A stretch of DNA of 64,000 nucleotides from Okapia johnstoni (taxonomy: Eukaryota > Chordata > Mammalia > Artiodactyla > Giraffidae), in the NCBI GenBank assembly GCA_024291935.2, contig CM044321.1, positions 57,840,985 to 57,904,984 of the forward strand. The letters are read 5' to 3'. Position numbers and translations under genes: made by a program. Positions 34,501 through 46,500 of the stretch are shown in pieces (the stretch's first letter is position 1; every line of letters starts with the position of its first letter). The notes under the pieces are model-generated. The model had not been told where the DNA came from and did no database searches. It saw nothing but the letters and a program-made list of their open reading frames with translations.

Positions 34501-37500
34501 CAGCATATTAGGAAAGTTTTTTTTTAATGTTATTTAGATTCTCAGGGACTTAAGTTCAACAAAAAATATGCTCAAGTACAAACTGTCGTAATTTATCTTT
34601 GTGCTTCAATATTGTGCTGAAAATTAAATTGGGTTGATCATATGATGTCAAGACATTATTATCACGTTTGTTTAGCCTATTAAATGTTGAAAAATCTTTG
34701 GGGAAATTTTCAGAAATAAATGCTGAATTGAATTTGCTTTTTCCCCTTCATTAGAGCTGCTGTAGGTGTACAGCTATTTGTGAAGTCTTATCTATGGTTT
34801 TTCAAAAAAGGAACTAACTTGTTTCCATGATGGGGAAGGGTCATCAGATAGAAAAGGGAAAAAAAAAAATGGCACTACAGTATTTACTACTAGAGAACAC
34901 CTTCTTAATTGTTTTGGCACAGATATTTGCTAGAAAGGAATGGAATGGTCCTTTGTGTTAAATGTCCTTCTTCATATTTGACGCACCAAGGCCCCTCCTA
35001 CCATGTGTTCTAGGATATACTCTTGGGGGCTTCATCTGTAGCCACTGTACAACTGTTGTTTGGCCAGGTGAGACTTTTTATGTGCCCAGTTGCTTCATGT
35101 CATGTGGGATCTTCCCCAACCAGGGGTTGAACCAGAGTCCCCAGCATTGCAAGGTGGGTTGTTAATCACTAGACCACCAGGGAAGCCCCATGACAAGCAT
35201 GTTGAGTTGCTCTTTCCACAATGTGACAGACGGGTCTAGTAGATTGCATTCTGTTTACTGAACTCTCTTATGATCCACATCATACACGGTTGGCTATGCT
35301 CAGGTCTAAGAAATACAATTTTCTGCTTTTTAAAATTAAACTGCCTCTTAGAGCCAAGTGACTTAAGTACTGAAACTAAATAACCCTGCTGATTCTCGCC
35401 AGGGGGTGGGGTGGGGTGGGGTGGGGAAGGGGCAGGGAATTACCTTAAACGTAGCAAAGGCATCTGAAGCGATATCAAATGTTGACAGTTCGACATACTT
35501 AAAGAAATCTTGGAATTGATTAGAAAAGAGGATGATTTTGGCAAGTGGTTCATGTCGAATACATTCTCTCAGCATAATACCACAACGTAAGGCGATCTGG
35601 GGGACTTCATAGCTAAAGCACAAACAAAAGAGAAAGAGAGAACTATGTATCAAAAGAACCATTTCAATACTGCTGTTAATGGAAGCATAGGTACCATTCG
35701 TCACAGTTCATTCAAACACCACTCACTGAATACCCACTAAATATCTACAATGTGCCTGGCACTATTTCAGATGCTGGGGATACCTTAAAAGTAGCAAAGG
35801 CATCTGAAGCATATCAAATGTTGATAGTTCAATATACTTACAGAAATCTTGGAATTGATTAGAAAAGATATAACAGTATCTTTTGTTGGGGATACAACAG
35901 TCAGCAGACAAGGTCACTGCCTTTCTAGAATTCACAATTTAGTGAAAATGTGTCTGGTGGGAGAGGAAGCAGACTGTAAACAGTGACCAGATAATTTCAT
36001 ATACTTCAGGGCTATGAAACTGAAGAAAATAAAATACGTATGCTAGAGAGTGTGACTTCTTGATTTGTTTTACTTTAGACTAAGTGGTCCTGGAAGGAGA
36101 AAAGCATTCCAGGAAAAGGAACTAAAAGTGCAAAGGGTCCAAAGGAAAGAACCAGCAGTGTAGTAGGAAGCCTTTGGAGAGTTTGGAAGCCTTTGGAGAG
36201 TTTAACGTAAGCAATTAACATAGCTGATCAGATACTCTAAAAATGATCCTTCTGGCTCCCTGTGGAGAATTCTGTAAAACGGGCAAGAATGGGCTGCGGA
36301 GCTAAAGGGCAATCAGGGAGACTAGCTAGTGAGGAGGAACAGCAGCCCAGCTAGAGACGCTGGGGGCTTGGGTTGGGCGATGGTGGTAGAATAGAGGACT
36401 GTGGGCAGGTCATGGATATTGATCAGAGGAAGAGTCAGCAGAGCTTGTAGATGTTGGGGTAAGTTGAGGAATAAATTTGGGCTGAGGGAAATTGAGGATT
36501 CAAGAATAACAAAAGAATATTTACATGAACTTCAGATTCAAGAATAAAATCTCTTTCCCACAATCTAGGAAACAGGCTACTTGGCAACTTCAAATTTATA
36601 ATTATAGTACGGAAAACAGCAAAGAAAGGTCTCTGAGAGAAGTCATTAAACCAGGGCGGTATTTATTCATTTTGTCCCATTTTTATGTGGAATAATATTC
36701 ACAAATATCATCTGAATATTCCCCGAAAAACTCATGTTAACATTAAATGCTAACATATTCAGATAGGTACGTAGAACATTAAAAAGTGCCAATTTATAGT
36801 ATCAGCAATTTCTCTTATCAGAAGTATTTGAAAATCAGCCTATTGGCATGCATGGAAGAGTTATAAGGTGGGTTTTATTAAAGATGTCATAAAGAGGGGT
36901 ACATTTTCTGAAATGTGAAGAAGAACAGTCATTTACTAATAGAGCACTGAAGAAGCAATTAAAAAAAGAAAACTGTTGACTTAGAGAAAAAACGTAAGGG
37001 GCACACAATTAAAATCCAGACTTATTAGTAAGATATTTATGGACGTTCATAATTTTGCTTTAAACTTAACCTTTCAATTTCATCTCCCATCACCTCCCTT
37101 AATTCTTTGGGGTATGGCCTTCTCTCAACCTAGAATGCCCTGCTCCATAAGTTTTCACCTCTAAGATTCTTTCTCATTTTTCAAAACTTAGTTCAAATGC
37201 CACCTCCTCCTTGAAGTATTTCCAATCACCTACCATTCAGAGTCACCCTCCCCTCCTTCAGACTCCTACAATAGCTTGTCTGTAATTCCACTTTAACACA
37301 TTTCTCATTCTTCAGTATGGCCCATTGCAATAAATTGTCATACATTTGTTTTCTTTACCTCATCACAAACAGCTTAGTTGCTAAGGATACGCTTTACTCA
37401 TCCTGTTACTTTCTCTCCTCCTCTGTGAATCTCCATGTGGTATCTGTGTCTTATTTACTGGTATCTGCCTCTATCCTCACCCTAGTCTCCAAAGAGTGCT

Positions 37501-40500
37501 TAGTATATAATGTCTTTCACAAAAGTGTATAAAGAATTTAGTAAACTTCAAATTCTGATTAAACTTCTTAATACTAGAGGTCTCTAATGAGACACAAACT
37601 TTGGCTTATAGGAAAAACTGTATGATCTCTGCTACTGCTGCTAAGTCACTTCAGTTGTGTCCGACTCTGTGCAACCCCATAGACGACAGCCCACCAGGCT
37701 CCCCCATCCCTGGGATTCTCCAGGCAAGAACACTGGAGTGGGTTGCCATTTCCTACTCCAATGCATGAAAGTGAAAAGTAAAAGGGCTCTAGCCATTCTC
37801 ATTTCTTAATTCATCAAAAGGAAACTATAAAAAAAAGTTTCTACTTGCAACTTCTGTGTATAATTAGTTCCTTTTTTTTTGGTTTCATTTGGTGAAGTTT
37901 ATCGGAACCATCTGTGATACACAGACTATTTATTCTTGAGAACCAAGAGAGTATTTTTAAAAATGCTACTCTGGGTCAGAACATTGGCCATTCCATCCTA
38001 GTAGTTTGTGCCCAAGAGTGGAATGGTCATTCCTCTGAGCTGACAACTTCTTAAAGTTAGGAATATATTGAGATATATAAAGAAAGTCCTAATTTTCCTC
38101 AGTACCCTTTAAGGAACTTATACTTCACATGTTTCAACCTGACTATCCTCCAGGATACTGACTTTTGATAGTTTATTGCTTGCTATATAAAGAAGTGCTC
38201 CATAAGTTAAGTACCTTAAGTTTCAAATCCCAAGAACATTAATATCCTTAGGTTTGGTAAAGAATCAATATTTACCTCATCTATTTTATTCTACTTGTGG
38301 ATAAGGGTCTCAAGGACAACGACCATGACAAATCACTATGTTCTCCACAACAACTAACTTAGTGGCAGGTTGCTGATAAAAGTTATTCCAATGAATGTAA
38401 ATCATTATTTTATAGAACTGAACCGTATCTTCCTTCTGATTTGCTGTTTAGATCATATGCACACATGCATGCTCAGTCGCTCAGACATATCCGATTCTTT
38501 GCAACCCCGTGGACTGTAGCCCACCAGGCTCCTCTCTCCATGGAATTTTCCAGGCAAGAATACTGGAATGGGTTGCCATTTCCTACTCCAGGGGATCTTT
38601 CTGACCCAGGGATTGAACTTGAGTCTCCTGCATCTCCTGCATTGGCAGGCAGTTTCTTTACCACTGAGCTATCTGGAAAACCACATGGGAAGTCTGGACC
38701 ATATAGTTAACTGTGTCAGTGTGGAGAAGGCACACTATTTTATATGCATGGTTATTCAAATAATAGCACAGAAGATCTGTTTCAAATTTAATAAAAGCCA
38801 AAGTGTGAGAGCACTTATCTCATCTGGTGGTGAGCTACAATAAATAAATATTACACATAAAATGATTTGAAGAAAGATCCTGTGCAAGACTATCTCAGTT
38901 TAAGAATGCAGATTATATTATGTAAGGAGAAAAATGACTTTTATTGCTCCTGATAGAAGAAACAAGGGCAGCCAGCACTAAGAAAAGCATCAAAACAAAA
39001 GTGGCCTTTTCAAGCTGACCCATGTCCTTTTGATATCACTCCCATTAGTTTATGAACATTTCCTTGCTTTCTGGCCATCCTGTACATTTCCTAACACAGA
39101 CCTGGAATTAGCCATTTCTACAAAGGACTCTGGCTCCTTTTAGTTAGAAATGGTTCTTAGAAACTACAGCCTGAATGCTAGGGATCCTCATTAACATTGG
39201 ATCATTATTGCTTCTAGGCCTTTTCAATGGACAGTGTTAGCTTGCTATTTTTTAAAGTAAGCACATGTTTCTAGATTAGAAGCAAAACTTCTTGATTATA
39301 TTGAGGAGGTCAAGTGTTTGCTGAAAGATATTTAATAAAACTTTTCCTAGTGTTTTTTTATACATCCTATATAGATGTACTTTAAAAAAATTGATGCTTG
39401 ATTAAAAGTACAATTATATAAGATGTATGAAAACACACTAAGTCCACTAGTTCATAATTATACTACAAAAAAAACACTGGAAAAAATAAGGGATGGGGTG
39501 TTGGGAAGATAGAGGAAATAAACACAGCAAAATATCAACGGTCATGAAGGTTGGGACATGGGATTTCTTTGTTCTGTCTTTTGTATATGGTTGAAAAAAG
39601 TTTTGCAATAAAATTTTTAAAAATAAGATTATTAGGAGAAATTTATTATTTTAATATTGGACTTGGAACATCTTCCACTGGCAGTGGTTCTTTATGGATC
39701 ACTGAGAGCAGTTTAGCAACCTCGTTCTCAAATTCTCTCAGTTCCTGGAATGTCATTTGCATGGGCCAGGAGAAAAGTTTGTCTAAAGTGAGAAAGTCCT
39801 TTTAAATAACTTTTTCATAAACTTTGGGCTCCAAATCCTTTTACCACATTTTGTATCCCATATCCAAATGATTCTCCTTGATAGACAAGAATCAACTTCT
39901 TTCTGTCTCACATTCTTTATGGTTAAACTGAGGTCCAATATAGCATGTTACTACCATATCCCTAAATAACATCATTGTTTGATATATGAATGCACTAGTC
40001 AAGTTATGTTCTAAGTTTTCGAGCAACTTTACAAGAGATAATTCAGTAAAAATGCTGACCTTTACCAAACGGCTAGCTAAACTTCAGGCATTTCAAGGTA
40101 ACCTAGAAAATGGTAATGGGGAAAGTTGATTCAGGTGCAGTGGTTCCATTTAAGGCTTCTTTTTGTCTACTCTGTCCTCAGGGTCTTCTACAATTTCCTC
40201 TCCCTTCCTATCTGAAGCGCTTCAAGTCTTTTTAAGGATGTATTAATGGTTAAGATGGAATTTAGAATCAGATCTGGACTGAAAAATTGGCTGTCACTAA
40301 GTTGTATACATAACCTTGAGCAATAGCCTTACTGTAAGTTTCAATTTCCTCATCTGTACAATAGTGAGGATAATACCTAGTCCTCGAGTATTGATAGAAG
40401 GATTAAATGAAATAGCATAAGTAAAGACACTGAATGTAATACCTGGCACACAGCAAACACTCAATAAATGGTATCTATAAAGCAGGACGTGAAGGAATGA

Positions 40501-43500
40501 GTTTAAAGTTTGGGTTACAAAATAAAGGAAGAATCATTATAATAGAGACAAAAACTAGAGAACTCATCACCAAATTGTTGATAATTGTTTCTTTGGGAGG
40601 GAATAGGGTATACACTCCCTTTCTATATTATAGATTTCTAAAATGTTTGAAGTTTTAAAAATAATAAATTTTTTAGTTATTTGGCTGTGCTGGGTCTTAG
40701 TTGCGGCATGCAGGATCCTTTGTTGCAACATGCAGGATCAGGAGAATCCCATGGACAGAGGAGCCTGGAAGGTATGCAGTCCATGGGGTCGCAAATAGTC
40801 AGGACACGACTGAAGGCCTTAGCATGCACACCCACACATGGACTCCTTAGTTGCAGCATGTGAGGTCTAATTCCCTGACCAGGGGTCAAACCCGGGCCTG
40901 GTACATCGGGAGTGTGGAGACTTTGCCACTAGACCACCAAGTCCACGAAGTCCCCTCCTCTTCATTAATCTGAATTCTTAAAGCTTAACAATAACAATTT
41001 TTATGTGTTTATAGCTTCCTTTGTAAGAAGACACTAAATCCATGTCTTTAGCAGAGGCACTGTATCTGGTGCAGCTCTTTCACAAGATAAATGCAAGGCA
41101 GTTGCCATCATCTGACTGCCATTCAGTGACAGCAATTACAGAAAGGAGATCCTCCAAATAAATAATTCCCACTCTGAGAATGCAGTTCGTGGAGTTGCGT
41201 GTCTCCTTTCACATAATGACCTCACTGCGGAAGATACCATCTTAAACCGTCCACACCACTTCTCTTCCACATCAGCTGACGTGCTCTCCAATATATTTTT
41301 AGGAGGACAACATATTTCAGCATTGTCAAGGGATCACTTATTTACAAGCTAACTCCATTTTATTTTTTTAAAGGAGATGAACTTAAAATAATTTATTCAG
41401 TTTTGGCTGCACTGGGTCTTCATTGCTGTGCCTGGGCATTCTCTAGGTGCGGCAAGCAAGGGCTACTCTCTGCTTGCAGTTCTCAGGCTTCTCATTGCAG
41501 TGGCTTCTCTTGCTGTGGAGCATGGGCTCTAGGGCATGCAGGCTCAGCAGTTGTGCCGCACGGACTTAGTTGCTCCATGGCATGTGGAATCTTTCTGGAC
41601 CAGGGATCGAACATGGAGGGATCCCTGCACTGGCAGGCTAATTTAACCACTCGACTACCAGTAAAGTCCTGCAAGCCGACTTCAAATGACTATTAATTTG
41701 TCTTCACTTGTTGAAACACAAATCTGATATTTTTCTCCCAAAACAGGTGTGCAGATCACATCCCATTAAATCTTGTAGATCCACCTGAGCTGGAAATGAA
41801 CACTTCCTTTTACAGTATTATTCTGACACTTATGTATGGTCTTAATTATATTGGTTCAAAATTTTACTCAGTGTGAACTGCCGCTCTTAAGAGGGATAGT
41901 AATAATAATTTTTTAGACTAGTAGTTACCAAGTAGAGTACCATGTGTTCAGTGCTAAACTCTGCAGAAACTACCTCACTAAAAGACTCACAATGACCTAC
42001 TGAAGTAGGTATTATTATTGTCTTCATATTGCAATGAGGAAATCAAGACTTAAGGAAGTTAGGTAACTTGCCCAAAGTCTTAGCAAGTAAATAGCAGAAC
42101 CCTGACTGGACACGCAAATCTGTCTGACAATGCATATAATGTAACATTATTTCGTGCAAAGGTAATATTACGAATTTTACTCTTACTTTACAGATAAGGA
42201 AACTGAGACTTGGTGGAAAGCTGCAGAGACTCGCCCAAGGTCACAGAGATAAGAAGTGCAAGAGACCAGAAAGAGGAATAATCAGAGAACAAAAGAGTTC
42301 TTATAAATTAAAAACAGGGTAGTTGAAAGGAAAATTCAGTTGAGTTTATCTTCAATGGAAGATACAATTAAGAACATCTTCTGACTAGTGAGACAAAAAG
42401 ACAAACAGAAAACAGAAGAGTTAAGAAATCAATCCCAGAGATTTTACTTTGACTAACAGGAGGTCTAGAAGGTAAGGACAGAGAATATGGAAGGGAATAA
42501 ATTTTCAAAGAAACCCTAAGGGACAGAGAACGTTAGCTGTCTGCAGAAATCCTTTCTCCTCTTCTTCCTGGGCACCAACTACATTCCTCAGGTTCTCGTA
42601 AGAATTAGGAGGCCAAGTGACTAAGTGCTCTCAAATGGAATGTGAGTGGGAGTAACACAAGCCATTTCCAGGCCTGGCTCATAAATTCTCCCAAGTATTT
42701 TTGCCTTCCTGTGGGCTAAACTGGCAATCAACAAAGTGATCTTAGGAAGCACAGTTTGAAGGAACCCCTGCTGACCTAGAACATCTGTTCTTCTCTAGTA
42801 TGTGAGAAATACATTTATTTTGTAGTGGGGCCACTACATTGTGGGGTCTATTTGTCATAAAGCTTAAGGTTTCTTATAATTCTAAACTACCTTAATACAT
42901 GATATAAGTATATTGCCCTTTCCAGAATTTAAAGACTTAATTCTCCAGTAAAAACAATATTTTGTATGGAAAAACAAAGTAATAGTACATTACATAGCTA
43001 TAATAATACAAATGTGACTTCTTAATAAACAAAAAATTGTGATAAAGGATATTGGGAGGGTGAGGGGAGGGAAAATGGAGTAGTAGTGGTGGTGGAAAAA
43101 CTAAATTGTCACCTAGTCCATGAGAAATTTAACAGATATTTTTTAAAATTGGCAAATCAAAACTTGGTAAAAGCTCCTAATTCATAATACAGAGGTAAAT
43201 ACCAGATGAACAAATAAAAAAGATGAAAGTGGTTGTCTTTGGTCAACGGGACTGAGGAATGGAGAAGGAAGAGGCAAAGAGCTGCTATTTGTTGATATCT
43301 CCGATTAATTTATTTGGCTGCACCGGGTCTTAGCTGTGGCATGTGGGGTCTGGTTCCCTGACCAGGGATTGAATCTGGGCCCCCTGCATTGGGAAGGTGG
43401 AGTCTTAGCCACCGGATCACCAGGGAAGTCCCTATATCTGGTTTTTAAACTATGTGGCACGTATTATTTTGATACAATTAAATGTTCTAAAATGAAAACA

Positions 43501-46500
43501 GATGAGATGGACTAGGTATGGAATAGCATGTGAAGTTCAAAACGGTAAAGCAGAAAGACAGAGGAGGGGAGACAAAAGACAAAAGGCTGCTATTCCCAAG
43601 CCTTGCTCCATCCATATTTCTGATTGTAGGAGTTAGAGTAGCCTTACAATGCCCAAGAAACCTTTGTAAATGACCAAACATAAAAAAGTCATAATCGGGG
43701 ACTTTATTATCTGACTAGACTTTAGGTTTTTGGCTGCCCTGTGGTCCCATATACATACAGTGATATTTATTCTGTCCCCATATGAAAGCATGTCACCTGA
43801 GTAGAAGCTAACCTTGAAAGGATGTTGTATGCATGTGTCCGTGTCTGTGTATATTTGTGTAATGAGGGGATTCAATCTTATGTAAAGAGGGTAAAGTGTG
43901 AATGTAAAAGTGTTAGTTGCTCAGTCGTGTTTGACTCTTTGCAAACCCGTGGACTGTATCCCACCAGGCTCCTCTGTCTATGGAATTCTCCAGACAAGAA
44001 TACTGGAGTGGGTAGCCATTCCCTTCTCCAGGGGATCTTCCCAACCTGGGGATTGAAGCCGGGGCTCTCGTAGGAAGATTCTTTACCATCTGAGCCACTA
44101 GTGAAGCAAAGAGGGTAACTGGGCAGCCAGAAAGAGGGTGGATTGGGAAGTGTAAACTATCATGTAATAGGTAGAGAAGACAGGAAAGGGGAGGAAAGAG
44201 AGGGAGTAGGTGGAAGGAATTTTACCTAGAAAGCATTTTGTTGCAGCCTGAACAATCACAGAGACATAGATTTGGAGGGCTGACTTCAAGCATAGCAAAT
44301 ATGAATCCAAAAGGGAACTGATAATATCTCATATGATGCTAACGCTATCTACTTTTAACAACTTTTCCAAACTCAAACCTACTTTAAAGGAAAGCATGTA
44401 CCTACCCTTTGAGGAGCATAAACAGGATGTGAGGATGAGCACTAATGTACTCCACGGTAGGAATCCGAGTGCCTATCTGTCTTCTCAGGATGTTGTTAAA
44501 TATATGGGTCACATCCTTTTTCCCCTGTTAAAGAAACAAACAACCATTAAGTTGTATATTTTAAATGGGTGAACTGTATGGCATGTACATTATTTCAAAA
44601 GCTGTTTATATACAAACACACACACACTCAGTCCATTTAATATGATAGTTTCTCACTTGTGCATTCTTTGACTTCATTTGTCTAAAGATGGGTACAAAAA
44701 TAAATAAACAACCAGAGTCAAGGCCAAATAAAATCAATGCCCTACACACATAGTAAGCATTTCAAATCATTAAATGCATGAAGTACAGTCAAAGCTTGTG
44801 TCTAAAGGCTTTATGATCTCAATTTTTACAGTGATAAAACCAAAGGTTAAGGACCACTTTTTAATCAGGGTTGGGGAACAGAAAAAGATCTCAAGGGGAT
44901 AGAAAGTTTCAAACACTTAGGACCATAACCTGGCTTATTGAGAAGCTGACTCTAGAGTGCTTTTTTTGCTTTTGTTTTTTTAACATAGCAAGAAATAATC
45001 ATTAGTGATTAAATTATCACAGTAGGAAGTTTTGTGCATTTTGGAGCTGCCTTCTAATTCAACCTGAACAGTTGACTGTATCCACCCTATTTTTGCAAGG
45101 CACACCTACCTTTAAAATGAATGCATGGACTCTTACATGCAATACGTTTTCATCCTTTGATCTCTTATCACACTGTGTTTCAAAACATCAAGAGTCTAAG
45201 GCTGTGTCTTGAATACTGGCCAAACCTCAAAAACCATAGCTCTGAGTTTGATCCTGAGCCCATAAAGCAGAGAGCTTACAATCTCAGCCATAACTCTATT
45301 TTTTTTTTTTTTTTGGAACTCATAAGAATATGCTGAAGTAATTTTTTTTTTTCTGTCAGCATCTTTAAGGCTTAAAGGATTAGACAAAAATTTATGGTTA
45401 TAAAGTAATGAGATTTTCTTTTGAAACAATTTTAACCCAAAGATCTGTCTTCTAATGAACCCTTGTTCACATCACAGCAGGGTCTTCCAGTACTTTCCTC
45501 AACCCATTGGACTACTTTCCTCCTGATTTCTGAAGAAGGAAGTGGGTTTGTCACACAGATTGCTGAGTTAGTCTCTGCCACTCAATCTAAACCAATGCCT
45601 TGGGCCACCATCATTGTTGTCAGCTCTGGATTTCAAATCCCTGCTCCTAGCTCCTCTCAACCTTTGTTCATTGTCTTGCCTTCTACAACCAGTCATTTCC
45701 TCAACTAGCTCTTTTATATATGGTTTATCCCAAGTGTAGAAAACTGCCTCTTTTCCTTCATTCAACATATTATTAGTACATAGTTCTTTTATCAAGGGTT
45801 TAAGGGTAACAAAGGATAATTGCAGCACACTGCAGAAACAACTTCCAATTGAATCCCACACATCACTATTGTTAAAGATTCCTCAGCATTTCTGATTATT
45901 TTTTTCCTTAAGCCCCTTCCTCTGTCATGGTTCTGGAGCCATCAATCTCCCTTATTCCATACCCTTTTCCTATCTCTCTTCTATTTCCTTCTACTATCAA
46001 AGTTAGCCAATGAGAGGACATTTCTCAAATTTCTGTTATTTTACTCTGCAAAAGGAATCTAAGCTCTTTTCTTTCAGTCTTTTCCTTCCAAACACTGCCT
46101 GGAGACCTCACTTTTCACAGTGAATAAAAAAGCCCATGTAGGTGTCTTCTAAACAAAGGGTCTGTTTTTCTCTGTAAGCAATGCTCCATCTTTTTAGGCT
46201 ATCTAGCAAAAGCTACAGCCCATCCCTAAAGAGATAATTTTCCTTTCCTGTTATAAAAATACACCAAAGATTTTACAATCAAACGACTTACAATCAAAGA
46301 GATGTGAGTTCGATCCCTGCATGAGAAGATTCCCCAGAGAAGGGCGTGGCAACCCACCCCAGTATTCTTGCCTGGAAAATCCCATGGACAGAGGAGACTG
46401 GAGGGTAACAATCCATGGGGGTCGCACAGAGTCGGACATGATCGAAGTGACTTAACATGCAAAACACACTTTTTAATGTGGATACTTTAAGCTTGAGAAG

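Larger units (their letters stand above)
30373..35443 (-). other. CAB39L: CAB39L intron between coding exons 4 and 5
   Basis: 5.1 kb. Contains CHR SINEs, two L1 3' pieces, two Bov-tA, a mariner end, a MIR and a Bov-A. Unassigned: 30373-30889, 31080-31539, 31960-32751, 33185-33524 and 34505-35039. Confidence 0.9.
35715..36520. repeat. Ancient mammalian repeat (L2-like or similar), interrupted
   Basis: Begins ACTGAATACCCACTAAATATC..GTGCCTGGCACTATTTCAG and resumes after the exon-derived insert as GGGGATACAACAGTCAGCAGAC. Later text (GGAAGCCTTTGGAGAG, ATGATCCTTCTGGCTCCCTGTG) also belongs to widespread old repeats. Family not firmly assigned. Confidence 0.6.
35613..44405 (-). other. CAB39L: CAB39L intron between coding exons 3 and 4
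   Basis: 8.8 kb. Contains the exon 4-derived duplicate, ancient L2-like DNA, Bov-A, Bov-tA, CHR and MIR pieces. Unassigned: 36520-37069, 37781-38458, 38684-40261 (an L1-like A/T-rich stretch near 39390-39620), 40956-41389, 42266-43304, 43434-43910 and 44108-44405. Confidence 0.9.
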
